Made by a program: the position numbers and the translations under genes
Shown: piece by piece, positions 1-7,311 of the stretch
Layout: every line of letters starts with the position of its first letter
Numbering within the stretch: position 1 is the stretch's first letter
The notes under the pieces: generated by a model
Told to the model about the DNA's origin: nothing
Database searches by the model: none
The model's input: only the letters and a program-made list of their open reading frames with translations
Source of the DNA: Treponema sp. UBA3649
Lineage (GTDB): Bacteria > Spirochaetota > Spirochaetia > Treponematales > Treponemataceae
DNA length: 21,131 nucleotides
Assembly: GCA_002373325.1 (NCBI GenBank)
Contig: DFKI01000139.1
Location: forward strand, 1 to 21,131
Direction: 5' to 3'

Positions 1-20
1 GAATCCCTTGTGCAGGAGAG

Positions 21-43
21 ATTGCCGGATCAAGTCCGGCAAT
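21..43. repeat. REP-like palindrome downstream of the YhhN gene
   Basis: A perfect 9-bp inverted repeat (ATTGCCGGA / TCCGGCAAT) with a 5-nt loop lies 12 bp past the stop codon of the minus-strand YhhN gene. There is no T-tract on either side, so a classical intrinsic terminator is not supported. The motif, read on the minus strand as an ATTGCCGGACTTGATCCGG-type core, resembles short palindromic intergenic repeats found scattered in many bacterial genomes. Whether it is dispersed in this genome cannot be seen from one window. It could also protect or end the transcript of the operon above it. Confidence 0.55.
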
Positions 44-55
44 GACATAGGACCA

Positions 56-793
56 CTAGGAAAGTCTGGGAACCGACACGTTGATTGAAAATGCAATCAG
101 CATTTGACCGAAATAATAGAGGATGAGCGTAATGGCGGAAAAAATGGGATTCTGGACGCTGCCGAAAGCCGTAAGCATCAGAAGGATATCCGAAACACTG
201 AAAAAGAGGGAGCCTAAAGCAAAAACAAGGCTTTGTGGTCGAGGAGAAACAAAAGCATTGATAAAAGCCGTGGATGTCAAAAAAGCGATGACGCACACAT
301 AAATGATTCCGGCAATTTTGAAAAGCATGGTCACGGAAAGAATCCGGACGTAGATGAGCACGATGACAAGTGAAATCAAAAGGGCTGAGAGCAAGGCCAA
401 AATTTTATGCGGACATTTCGGAACCGACGCAATCAGGTAAAAAATGTGGCCGCTCAAAAAACACAAAATTCCAATGAAAAAAACAACCTGGGAAATCCCC
501 GTCAAAACAAAGCGCAGAGTCAGAAAAATGTCCCCGAGCATACCGAAAAAGAGCCCCGCACAGATGAGATTCCCGCATGATTCGGAAATTCCACATTCAG
601 TCTCAGCGTTCCCAGACACAGATTTTTTAAGCCGCCTGCATCCCAAAAATCCCACGGTGACAAAAATAATTGACGCGACCGTCTTCAAACATGCCGTCAG
701 AACCGGATTCCCGAAGTTTGATGAGACGATGAAAAATCCCTGGAAAATGAATCCCAAAAAGGCAATCAGAAGCACGGGAAGGGGCATCCTCAT
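56..793 (-). CDS. YhhN family integral membrane protein (lysoplasmalogenase-like)
   Basis: A 245-residue hydrophobic protein with about eight predicted membrane helices. It carries the YhhN/TMEM86 family pattern: a G-L-F-F-G-M-L-G-D block near residues 80-88, F-L-S-G-H near 112-116, a second acidic helix S-V-S-D-I-L-L near 199-205, and Y-Y-F-G-Q near 226-230. Asp88 and Asp202 match the two conserved intramembrane aspartates. The eukaryotic member TMEM86B is a lysoplasmalogenase that cleaves the vinyl-ether bond of lysoplasmalogens; bacterial members are much less studied, so substrate here is inferred. The start overlaps the esterase stop by 4 bp (ATGA), with an AGGA element 8 nt upstream inside the esterase gene, so it is translationally coupled and last in its operon. 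It has the usual family size. Confidence 0.8.
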   Translation of the reverse strand: MRMPLPVLLIAFLGFIFQGFFIVSSNFGNPVLTACLKTVASIIFVTVGFLGCRRLKKSVSGNAETECGISESCGNLICAGLFFGMLGDIFLTLRFVLTGISQVVFFIGILCFLSGHIFYLIASVPKCPHKILALLSALLISLVIVLIYVRILSVTMLFKIAGIIYVCVIAFLTSTAFINAFVSPRPQSLVFALGSLFFSVSDILLMLTAFGSVQNPIFSAITLILYYFGQMLIAFSINVSVPRLS

Positions 794-1617
794 CTTTCGG
801 TCCTGAAAATGAGGCGCAGAAAATTGTAAAGATGCGGTTTTACGCTCGTGTGGTCATGGAATGTGGACTCAAGCAGATGGCTCAAAAAAGGCTCCGAGTT
901 TTTACGCAAAATCTCCCGGTAGCTGTCAGGTGCCGTCGTCACAACATCGTCCGCTTTTGAAGAGCTGATTAAAAGAATCTCGGGTTTATCAGGCCCGAAT
1001 CTCATATCGCACTCTTTCATCTGTCCCGGATGCATGGGAGAGCCCTTTATCTCAACGAGCCCTGGAGCAGGACAAGCGGCTCCAATGTAGGCAAAAAGCT
1101 CAGGATGTGTGAAGGCGATAAAAAGCGACTCGCGACCGCCCATTGAAAAACCTGTGATTGCCCTTCTCTTCCTGTCTTTTTCCACCGAAAAATTTCCCTC
1201 GATGAACGGAATCAGGTCTCCGGTCAAATCGTTTATGAAATTATCGTAGGCAAAACAGTTCTCAAGATCCATGCCGGTGCAAGAAGGAAGGGTCTTGCTG
1301 CAAAAAATGTATGGAAGGACTACAATCATCTCCTCGGCTTTTCCATCGAGCTGTAAATTTCTCAGAATCACGCTGAACGAAACTTCTGGTCTCGCCATCC
1401 ATTTCTCGCTGTCAAAAAAACCGTGGAGAGCATAAAGCACGGGGTACCTTTTTTCCGTGGAATAGTTTGCAGGAAGCAGAACCTTTACGTTCGTCTCACG
1501 TCCGGCAGCATTTGAAAAATACCTGTAATCCTGAAAATCAGGATAAATCACACCGGGGCGAGAAATATCGTATCCATCTTCGGGAAGCTCAACAATCTTT
1601 TCCTGCAATTCTTCCAT
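790..1617 (-). CDS. Alpha/beta-hydrolase esterase (esterase D / feruloyl esterase-like)
   Basis: A 275-residue protein of the putative esterase family (PF00756 type). Visible features: L-Y-A-L-H-G (61-66) with the oxyanion region, nucleophile elbow G-F-S-M-G-G (156-161, Ser158), an acidic candidate in K-A-D-D (221-224) and a C-terminal catalytic His candidate in F-H-D-H (253-256). No signal peptide or membrane helix is present, so it should act in the cytoplasm on imported or internal esters. Family members remove acetyl, feruloyl or formyl-thiol groups; the exact substrate cannot be read from sequence. The start has GGAG 6 nt upstream (AAAAGGAGATTTC-ATG). It follows the 563-aa gene by 45 bp and overlaps the YhhN gene by 4 bp, so all three probably share a transcript. 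A role in deacylating plant-derived sugars is only suggested by the GH115 gene elsewhere in the window. Confidence 0.8.
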   Translation of the reverse strand: MEELQEKIVELPEDGYDISRPGVIYPDFQDYRYFSNAAGRETNVKVLLPANYSTEKRYPVLYALHGFFDSEKWMARPEVSFSVILRNLQLDGKAEEMIVVLPYIFCSKTLPSCTGMDLENCFAYDNFINDLTGDLIPFIEGNFSVEKDRKRRAITGFSMGGRESLFIAFTHPELFAYIGAACPAPGLVEIKGSPMHPGQMKECDMRFGPDKPEILLISSSKADDVVTTAPDSYREILRKNSEPFLSHLLESTFHDHTSVKPHLYNFLRLIFRTER

Positions 1618-1632
1618 GAAATCTCCTTTTGT

Positions 1633-1655
1633 GGCCCACCAAAATCCGGCGAGCC
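1633..1655 (-). other. Intercistronic hairpin between the 563-aa gene and the esterase
   Basis: In the minus-strand RNA an 8-bp stem forms between GGCUCGCC and GGUGGGCC with a 7-nt loop, including two G-U pairs. It lies in the 45-nt gap between the stop of the 563-aa gene and the esterase ribosome-binding site. There is no U-tract, so it is not a terminator. It could be a processing or stability element that sets the ratio of the two products. Short hairpins also occur by chance. Confidence 0.3.
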
Positions 1656-1662
1656 TTACAAA

Positions 1663-3354
1663 TCAATATCCGTCGCTCATGCTGCGGTTGATGTCCCTCT
1701 GGAAAAGCTCCTGATAGACCATGCTGCGTTTTTTGAGGTCCTCCTTGCGCTCCTGAGTGAAGGGCAGGTATCTCCAGAAGATTGCACGGACTTCCTTCTC
1801 AAGTTTCTGGGTTCCGTTCGCTTCCTTGGTCATCCAAAGGATATAGTCGTCAATGAAGAACTGCTTTACGTCTCCCTTGAGCTTCTTTCCCTCAATGAAC
1901 TGATAGTACTGTCCCGTAAGACCGTCGGACATCCAGTCAAAGGATGCCTTTTCCTTGGCGACCTGCCATCTCAAATCCGCGACGGCTGTAAGACACGCAA
2001 TCTTAAGGTTTCTCGGGTACATGGGGATTATGATGCGTCCTCGGCTCGTGATTCGGTTGAATCGGTCGAAGGGCTCCCAGCAGAATCCTGAGTCTCCGTA
2101 TGTCGGAACCAAAAGCACGTAGGGAACAATGCGGTTCGGTATGTTGCGGTGGATGCGGCAGAAACAACCCGGGTCCACTGACTCAATCCATGCAAGCTCA
2201 CGAAGGACGTTCTCGCGGAAACCGGTCTCCTTGTCCATGCAGTGAAAGAATTCCTTGGTCAAAATGGGGAACTGATTTCCCTGGCGTCCACAAGTCATCT
2301 TCGCCATCTGTCTTACCGTGGTCATCTCGTTGAGGATTTCCTCCAAACCGACGGAGGTTGTCTCTTCCGGCATGTCGGCGGATTTTGCCTCGAGACTGTA
2401 GCGGATTTCATGTGCTTCCTGCAATTCACGAAGATAACCCGAAAGCTCCTTGTCAACTCTCTGGAGCTGATGGAAAATCTGGTTCATCTCGGCGAAAAGT
2501 TTTCTCTGCATCTCATTGTATGGCTGCTTGTGTCCCTGAAGTCCGATTACGGGAGGGTGCTCCATAAGCTGCGTAACGCGGTCCTGAATCTGGAGCTCAA
2601 GTCTGTCACGCTCGTTTTCCCTTGAAGTAAGGAGACTTTCGGCGCTCTGCATCTTTCCGTCATTCTTGCTCTTGAGCTGCTGTATTCTCTGCTGGTCAGC
2701 TCCGGGTCCCTTTTTCTTTGCGGGAAGCTCGTCGGTAAGGGAGGGATTCAGCTTTCCGGTCGCAATCTCCTTGAGCCACTCGTCCATGTAAAGGATGGGC
2801 TCTCCGGTGTTGTTCTCCAGAATTGCGCGTGAGAAAAATTCCTTGTGCTCGGGTGCGAAAAGAGTGGGCAAAACCATTCCGTAACGCATGGCAAGTCTCT
2901 TGCAAAGAGGTGTCTTGGGATTTGCCATCTTCGGTGCAAGGGAGCGAAGGAAGTTCCAGTAAGCGGCGATTATCTGCTGTCTGTAAACCGAACGGTCATT
3001 TCTGTCCTGCGTGGTAAGGTACTTCGTAAGCAGCTGGTGCAGACGTGGCGCGCTCTCATCCTCGCCGGTAAAACAAGTCTTATAGTACTTCGGATCGTCA
3101 AAAACCGGATTCGGCTCATCCTCAAAGAATTTCTCAATCGGCTTGAACTGACTTACGCTCAAATCCACGGCCAGAGCATCGGTACTCGCGCTTATATCCT
3201 CGTCCTTGGAAGTGTCGCGGGATGCAGGAAGATCGTAATCTGTTTCCTCGGCATTTAAATTAGAATCTTGGGAAGCGTCTTCAGAAGGAAGATTGTTTGC
3301 TGAGTCACCCAACAAAGCGGCGATCTCCGGGTCAATGTCTTCAATTCCACTCAT
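1663..3354 (-). CDS. Treponeme-type cytoplasmic protein of unknown function with central coiled coil
   Basis: A 563-residue soluble protein that I do not recognise by function. Residues 1-75 are acidic, Ser/Asp-rich and probably disordered, starting with a short conserved-looking I-E-D-I-D-P-E-I-A-A-L-L segment that could be a binding helix. A helical region follows (about 95-205), then a charged coiled coil (about 219-325), and a compact C-terminal domain (about 335-563) rich in aromatic and basic residues. No signal peptide, membrane helix or enzyme motif was found. The start is supported by GGAG 7 nt upstream of ATG. It is first in an operon with the esterase and YhhN genes and has a near-consensus promoter with a leader of about 110 nt. 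Strong promoter plus housekeeping-like composition suggests a core treponemal protein rather than an accessory one. This is inference. Confidence 0.75.
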   Translation of the reverse strand: MSGIEDIDPEIAALLGDSANNLPSEDASQDSNLNAEETDYDLPASRDTSKDEDISASTDALAVDLSVSQFKPIEKFFEDEPNPVFDDPKYYKTCFTGEDESAPRLHQLLTKYLTTQDRNDRSVYRQQIIAAYWNFLRSLAPKMANPKTPLCKRLAMRYGMVLPTLFAPEHKEFFSRAILENNTGEPILYMDEWLKEIATGKLNPSLTDELPAKKKGPGADQQRIQQLKSKNDGKMQSAESLLTSRENERDRLELQIQDRVTQLMEHPPVIGLQGHKQPYNEMQRKLFAEMNQIFHQLQRVDKELSGYLRELQEAHEIRYSLEAKSADMPEETTSVGLEEILNEMTTVRQMAKMTCGRQGNQFPILTKEFFHCMDKETGFRENVLRELAWIESVDPGCFCRIHRNIPNRIVPYVLLVPTYGDSGFCWEPFDRFNRITSRGRIIIPMYPRNLKIACLTAVADLRWQVAKEKASFDWMSDGLTGQYYQFIEGKKLKGDVKQFFIDDYILWMTKEANGTQKLEKEVRAIFWRYLPFTQERKEDLKKRSMVYQELFQRDINRSMSDGY

Positions 3355-3472
3355 GTAAAATCTCCATTTTATGTAATTGAGGCAATCTTAAAAGCCAGTG
3401 CTTGACATGAGCTCTTAAAACGTCCTTTACGAAAGCTTGCAGTCTCAAAACTTTTCTACTATATATATGTTC

Positions 3473-3501
3473 ATTATAACACGAGACCGCCAATCTATCA
3501 A
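3473..3501 (-). promoter_or_regulatory. Sigma-70 promoter for the 563-aa / esterase / YhhN operon
   Basis: Read on the minus strand: -35 TTGATA (3501-3496), 17-bp spacer, -10 TATAAT (3478-3473). The predicted start is near 3466, giving a leader of about 110 nt before the ATG at 3354. The match is 5/6 and 6/6 with optimal spacing. No gene or terminator lies between it and the operon. The rest of 3355-3546 shows nothing else that I can support. Confidence 0.75.
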
Positions 3502-3546
3502 GTGCGATTAGACATTTTTCAAAAAAAGACGGATTTAGCGGAAAAA

Positions 3547-5385
3547 TTATTGCTTTCTCCGGGTCTCGAATCCCTTCACGGTCCAGCTTCGGTATGTGTC
3601 ATTTCCTTCCGGGGAGCGTTCGGCAGAATAATAGATGTAGGTTATCAAAAGCTCTATGCCCTCGGGAGTCTCAAGTCTGATTGGCTCGGAACCATAGTCG
3701 GTCTTTGTCTCGTCCCACCTTCCCTCTTTTTCCGTGCTCCGGCTCCTGACAAAATCCGTTATGTCCTTTTTCTTTGAGCCGTAAGAATATGGAATGATTA
3801 TGTCCTCGACTTCCTGCCAGTTGCCCGAAATATCGAAGCTCTTGACCAAAGAGAAATCGCTCACGTCAAGGAAATTCTTTTCCAAGTCGTACTTAAAATT
3901 GTAGCCTGCAAAAGATTTTATCTCGTCATAATTGTCCAGGCACTTAAATCCGAAAGCCTTCTCAAAGTTAAAGACAGACTGCTTCGATGCCTCCGACCAC
4001 ACGAAGGATTCCGTATACCACGCGGGCTTATTCTTTATGTAATTAAAATCAAGAGCCTTGTACGAACTTGCCACGACGGATTTTTCATCATTCGGTATGA
4101 TTTCCGACGCTTTTTCAGCGTTGATTTTTCCATCCTCAAAAAGTCCGTGCCTTTTAAAGACATTCTCAAGCCGTGCCATCTGGTCCTTTTGCGGTATTGT
4201 AATCGCATTGAAAGGTCCGACCGTGCAAATCAAAATGAAAGCCGAAAGAATGGGCAGCGTGAGGGACATATATTTTCCGGATTTGACAAGTGGCAGGATG
4301 CAGAAGATTATGCTGAGTATTATATAGAAGAGACTTGCATATCTCGCGGTGGTAAAGCCGTAGTGATGGATGCGGATTCCGAAAGCCAGGCACTGAAGCG
4401 CAATCAATGGATAGAGAATCAAAACGGCCTTGGAGCAGAAAATCCGGGCGAACTTGCTCTCATTTCTGTAGCGGCAGATTGAAAAATAGAAAAGCAGGTA
4501 GATTGCGGTCGCGGCTGACACAAGCGGATTGATTTTTCCGCTGGGCATGGTCCATGTCACAAGGCTCTTTAAAAGATAGAGATAGAGAATCAAAAGCAGA
4601 ATCAGGTAGACAGGAAGCAACGCGTAAAGGATGATTGCCTTGAACACTTTCGGAACCGAGATGTCCTCCCTCTTTTTTGTGGCGCATGCAAGGAAAACGG
4701 ACGCGAACACAACGAAAAACGAGAGTCCTAAAATCAGCATGTACTGGAATCCCTCGGTCTCAGAAAAGAACTTCACCTGAAGCAAAAGGGAAAGGGCCAT
4801 GCGGATAAGGACCAGCCCCGCACCCACGCAAAATGAAGTCACCGACGCTATTACGCCCGAAACCACCCATGAAGGAAACGCGTCCTCCCTCTGTTCCAAA
4901 AGAAGCAAAAAGAACGAGAGCACGAAAAGAACCAAAAGGAGGCCGAAATATGCCATGATTACAAAATCAGACTCGCGCTTGGACTTCAAAACGAAATATG
5001 CGGGGATAAAAAGAATGAGACCCACAATCTGCGGAAGGGCGGATGCGAATTTGATTTTTCCACCGATTTCTTTTCTTTTGGAGATTAGCGTAAATCGCGT
5101 AAATCGCGCAAATCGCTCAAACAAGAGCTGGAGAAAAATACATGTGAGCATGGAAAAAAGAGCCGCGAAAAGTACGGAACTGCAGGCCGACTCAAAAGCA
5201 TACCTTTTTGCAGCGATGGCCTTGTATTCAGGGGAATCATACTCCATGCCGGATGTGGAGAAAAAATCATAGACGTTCGTGAAGAGCGCGGAAAAAACAG
5301 CGGCGACAAATCCCATGAAAATGGCGGCGGAAAATCTTTTGGCAGCGGGTTTAAGAACCTCGGAAAATTTCTTAATCAGTTTCAT
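3547..5385 (-). CDS. DUF4153 domain multi-pass membrane protein
   Basis: A 612-residue protein with about eleven predicted membrane helices in residues 18-392 and a soluble C-terminal region of about 220 residues. It matches the DUF4153 pattern: a long helix pair around L-P-V-Y-L-I-L-L-L-I-L-Y-L-Y (257-270), followed by W-T-M-P-S-G-K (278-284), and the hallmark G-I-R-I-H-H-Y-G-F-T-T-A-R-Y (336-349). The biochemical function of DUF4153 proteins is not established; they are inner-membrane proteins. The chosen ATG has no Shine-Dalgarno sequence, but a near-consensus promoter places transcription start within about 0-3 nt of it, so translation is probably leaderless; the basic N-terminus before helix 1 fits this start. 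Residues 90-98 (R-F-A-R-F-T-R-F-T) are encoded by a 9-bp tandem repeat. The gene is probably transcribed alone, 71 bp past the lipoprotein gene. Confidence 0.8.
   Translation of the reverse strand: MKLIKKFSEVLKPAAKRFSAAIFMGFVAAVFSALFTNVYDFFSTSGMEYDSPEYKAIAAKRYAFESACSSVLFAALFSMLTCIFLQLLFERFARFTRFTLISKRKEIGGKIKFASALPQIVGLILFIPAYFVLKSKRESDFVIMAYFGLLLVLFVLSFFLLLLEQREDAFPSWVVSGVIASVTSFCVGAGLVLIRMALSLLLQVKFFSETEGFQYMLILGLSFFVVFASVFLACATKKREDISVPKVFKAIILYALLPVYLILLLILYLYLLKSLVTWTMPSGKINPLVSAATAIYLLFYFSICRYRNESKFARIFCSKAVLILYPLIALQCLAFGIRIHHYGFTTARYASLFYIILSIIFCILPLVKSGKYMSLTLPILSAFILICTVGPFNAITIPQKDQMARLENVFKRHGLFEDGKINAEKASEIIPNDEKSVVASSYKALDFNYIKNKPAWYTESFVWSEASKQSVFNFEKAFGFKCLDNYDEIKSFAGYNFKYDLEKNFLDVSDFSLVKSFDISGNWQEVEDIIIPYSYGSKKKDITDFVRSRSTEKEGRWDETKTDYGSEPIRLETPEGIELLITYIYYSAERSPEGNDTYRSWTVKGFETRRKQ
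5091..5117. repeat. Three tandem 9-bp repeats inside the DUF4153 gene
   Basis: Two exact units TAAATCGCG and a third CAAATCGCT run head to tail on the plus strand, encoding repeated Arg-Phe-x on the minus strand in the cytoplasmic loop between membrane helices 2 and 3. Because the unit is 9 bp, gain or loss of copies would keep the frame. Only three copies are present. Confidence 0.7.
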
Positions 5386-5393
5386 AATCGCAT

Positions 5394-5422
5394 ATTCTAG
5401 AAAAATGTGGATTGCTTGTCAA
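5394..5422 (-). promoter_or_regulatory. Promoter of the DUF4153 gene, probably giving a leaderless mRNA
   Basis: On the minus strand: -35 TTGACA (5422-5417, perfect), 17-bp spacer, -10 TAGAAT (5399-5394, 5/6). Only 8 nt separate the last base of the -10 from the A of the ATG at 5385. Sigma-70 transcripts normally start about 7 nt past the -10, so the mRNA should begin at or within a few bases of the start codon. No GGAG-like element exists in the available space, which agrees with leaderless initiation. Confidence 0.7.
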
Positions 5423-5456
5423 CAGAAAAACAAGTTTACTTTAAGTTTGATTTGAC

Positions 5457-5981
5457 TTAACGTGGAATCGCGGAGGATTTTTTGAACTTGAGGTTTCCTA
5501 TGGAAAGGATTTTTCCCTTGACCGTGCCGTTTATGCCCTCTTCCCCGGATGAAGGAACTAGCGGATAGTCATCGTTCGTTACGCTCATGGTACTGTTTCC
5601 GGCCATAAGTGCATTCGTGATTTTTGACCCCATCTGAGAATCTTCCGGAATGGAAATTCTTTTTTTTACATTCATCCTGAGTTCCCCGTCTTTTCCAGGT
5701 CTTCCCTCGTAAGTGCCGGAGATTACATCATAATCATAGACAATCGTGAATGTGACCGGGCTTGAGAGATTTTCGTCCGAAAGCAGGGAGTCCCATCCCT
5801 TGTTCTGCTCCATGTGGTAGTGCATGAAAAAACTTGAGTCATCAAGAAAGGTAAAGCTGTAAGTCTCTCCCCCGCCTGCATTTGAGTACGTCACGCCGTC
5901 CGTTTTTCCAGTGCAGGAAGCGAGAGTGAAAATCAGCGTGAGAATGAAAATCATGGCGAATCCTTTTTCTGTCCGTCCCAT
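5457..5981 (-). CDS. Small lipoprotein of unknown function
   Basis: A 174-residue protein with a lipoprotein signal peptide: basic start, hydrophobic core at about 8-19, and lipobox L-A-S-C with the acylated Cys at 23. After processing it should be membrane-anchored on the periplasmic face or outside. The mature part is mostly beta-strand-like and polar, with T-Y-S-F-T-F-L-D-D-S-S and G-T-V-K-G-K segments, resembling small beta-barrel or lipocalin-like lipoproteins of spirochetes, but no family is recognised. The first ATG is preferred over the internal Met10, because GGAGG lies 5-6 nt upstream of it. The gene has its own strong promoter and is divergent from the secreted-protein gene that follows on the plus strand. 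Confidence 0.75.
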   Translation of the reverse strand: MGRTEKGFAMIFILTLIFTLASCTGKTDGVTYSNAGGGETYSFTFLDDSSFFMHYHMEQNKGWDSLLSDENLSSPVTFTIVYDYDVISGTYEGRPGKDGELRMNVKKRISIPEDSQMGSKITNALMAGNSTMSVTNDDYPLVPSSGEEGINGTVKGKILSIGNLKFKKSSAIPR

Positions 5982-5998
5982 GCAATCCTCCGCGTTTC

Positions 5999-6027
5999 AT
6001 TCTAGCAGACTCCGGGATTTCTATCAA
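5999..6027 (-). promoter_or_regulatory. Promoter of the lipoprotein gene
   Basis: On the minus strand: -35 TTGATA (6027-6022), 17-bp spacer, -10 TAGAAT (6004-5999). Predicted start is near 5992, so the leader is only about 11 nt and is filled by the GGAGG ribosome-binding site. It is back to back with the plus-strand promoter at 6068-6096, the two -35 boxes being 40 bp apart. Confidence 0.7.
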
Positions 6028-6067
6028 GGAAAAACTCACCCCACGCGGATTCCCTTTAGCCGGGTAC

Positions 6068-6096
6068 TTGTAAAAAATCCAAAATCTCTATATAAT
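6068..6096 (+). promoter_or_regulatory. Promoter of the secreted-protein gene
   Basis: -35 TTGTAA (6068-6073), 17-bp spacer, -10 TATAAT (6091-6096, perfect). Predicted start is near 6103, leaving a leader of about 50 nt before the ATG at 6152. Confidence 0.65.
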
Positions 6097-6151
6097 GCCC
6101 CCGATATTCAGTCGATAATACCTATAGTTGAAAATCCCTTTACGGAGCAAA

Positions 6152-6868
6152 ATGCAGATGAGAAAAAATTCCCGGAATCTGAAAATGATTTTTGCGGCGG
6201 CACTGATTTTGATTACCCTGCCCTTGTACGCGGAAACTGACTTAACGGCACAAATTTTAGTCAGCAACGTCTATCTTCTCGGGGATGAGAGCTCAAAGAC
6301 GACATACCGCATTTTCAATCCCGAGGAAGGAATCAACTTTTTGATTGAGGCATCCGATTACGCTTTGAAAAATCCGGATGAAATCAAAAGAATCGAGCTT
6401 GACCGCAGATATGACATATATATAGAAAGAATTGACGAGATTTCCTGCCTTTCGTCCATTTCCGGCCTGAGACCACTTTCAGAGATTGAGGAGGAAAGGA
6501 GAATCGCAGCTGAAAAAAGGGCGTGGGAAGAGGCAAACAGATTCAATCCGAGCGAGTTCCATTTTGTTTCGGACAATTTTTTGCCGGCCATGTACTCCAC
6601 CGTAGATTTGACCTCAGCCATGGAGAGTTCGTCTGCCAAGGGATTCAACGGCGCGTTTTATATCTCTGACGTGACTGCTGTGGCACAATACGGCAAGGCA
6701 ATCTACGTGAAGTCCCCGGACCAAAGCTCGTCAAAGGTTATGACAATCAACGGACGCGGAAACATAAGCGCAAATGAGACTGTCAGAATCTACTACAGTC
6801 TCTCAAAGTGCGACGAGGATTACATCGAATGGGAGATAAGTGCGATTAAGATTCTCGCAGGCAGCTGA
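6152..6868 (+). CDS. Secreted protein of unknown function
   Basis: About 238 residues from the chosen ATG. The frame opens further upstream with a TTG at 6128, but GGAG at 6144-6147 sits just before two in-frame ATGs (6152 and 6158), so one of these is the start; the second has the better spacing. The N-terminus is a clear signal peptide: basic R-K-N-S-R-N-L-K, hydrophobic core, then L-Y-A-E as the likely cleavage site. The mature protein contains a charged helix with E-I-E-E-E-R-R-I-A-A-E-K near the middle and a C-terminal beta-rich domain with K-V-M-T-I-N-G-R-G and V-R-I-Y-Y-S-L. No known domain is recognised. It is probably periplasmic and monocistronic; nothing like a terminator was seen right after the stop. 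Confidence 0.7.
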   Translation: MQMRKNSRNLKMIFAAALILITLPLYAETDLTAQILVSNVYLLGDESSKTTYRIFNPEEGINFLIEASDYALKNPDEIKRIELDRRYDIYIERIDEISCLSSISGLRPLSEIEEERRIAAEKRAWEEANRFNPSEFHFVSDNFLPAMYSTVDLTSAMESSSAKGFNGAFYISDVTAVAQYGKAIYVKSPDQSSSKVMTINGRGNISANETVRIYYSLSKCDEDYIEWEISAIKILAGS

Positions 6869-7243
6869 TTTTAATTTTCTTGATGCTACTCTTATCTTTT
6901 TTAAAGGATTTGTAGAAGGCAAGTGCCATAAATTGCGACGGAAAATTCACAAGGGATCGAGGAAGCACTGCAATGGAGACAGGGTTCGTGGCATCGAAGC
7001 ATTTGCACGGAAGGGAGCGAAAGCGACCTCCAATACCTATTACCATGCATATTGACTAAAGGGATGGGAGTTTTGATGTTTTTTCGAAAGAAAAATGCGA
7101 ACTTTGCGAGCAAAGCAAAACTCCTTAGCAAGCGACCGCTTGCTTTGGTTCCTGGCGTGAATGAAAGCGCTTCCTCATTTCGAAAGAGATTTTCGAAGTC
7201 TAATTTTGATTTGCACTTGTCTTATACACAAGGGATTTTGCTC
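6869..7243. other. Hairpin-rich non-coding stretch before GH115
   Basis: No credible gene lies here: the short open frames lack ribosome-binding sites and family features. Instead there are several short perfect inverted repeats: CTTTGC-GA-GCAAAG (7102-7115), AGCAAGCG-AC-CGCTTGCT (7127-7144) and TTCGAAA-GAGAT-TTTCGAA (7179-7197), plus an A/T-rich hairpin around 7079-7095. The first part (about 6905-7045) has coding-like GC content but no supported frame. It could be a dispersed intergenic repeat, a decayed gene or a structured RNA. The sequence alone does not decide. Confidence 0.45.
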
Positions 7244-7271
7244 TTGATTTTGAATCAAAATATGGTAAAAT
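7244..7271 (+). promoter_or_regulatory. Promoter of the GH115 gene with overlapping inverted repeat
   Basis: -35 TTGATT (7244-7249), 16-bp spacer, extended -10 TGG-TAAAAT (7263-7271). An inverted repeat TTGATT-TTG-AATCAA (7244-7258) covers the -35 box. Predicted start is near 7278, 34 nt before the ATG. An alternative pair TTGCTC (7238) -17- TATGGT (7261) is weaker. Confidence 0.55.
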
Positions 7272-7285
7272 AGGAACATAGCTTA

Positions 7286-7297
7286 CACACTAGTGTG
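7286..7297. promoter_or_regulatory. Perfect 12-bp palindrome in the GH115 leader, candidate operator
   Basis: CACACTAGTGTG is a perfect palindrome lying between the predicted transcription start and the GGAGAAAGG ribosome-binding site (7301-7309). This is a typical place for a repressor to block transcription. No regulator gene is adjacent, so the binding protein is unknown. Confidence 0.4.
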
Positions 7298-7311
7298 ATA
7301 GGAGAAAGGTT

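Noticed and set aside
444..806. A 120-codon plus-strand frame opposite the YhhN gene
   Set aside because: Lysine/proline-rich product typical of the reverse of a hydrophobic coding region; the YhhN motifs on the minus strand are convincing.
2845..3258. Open frames on the plus strand (also 2242-2625) opposite the 563-aa gene
   Set aside because: They follow the codon pattern of the real gene on the other strand, and no start signal precedes them.
6901..7131. Small open frames on both strands before GH115
   Set aside because: No ribosome-binding sites or recognisable domains; overlapping frames on both strands suggest non-coding or repeat DNA.
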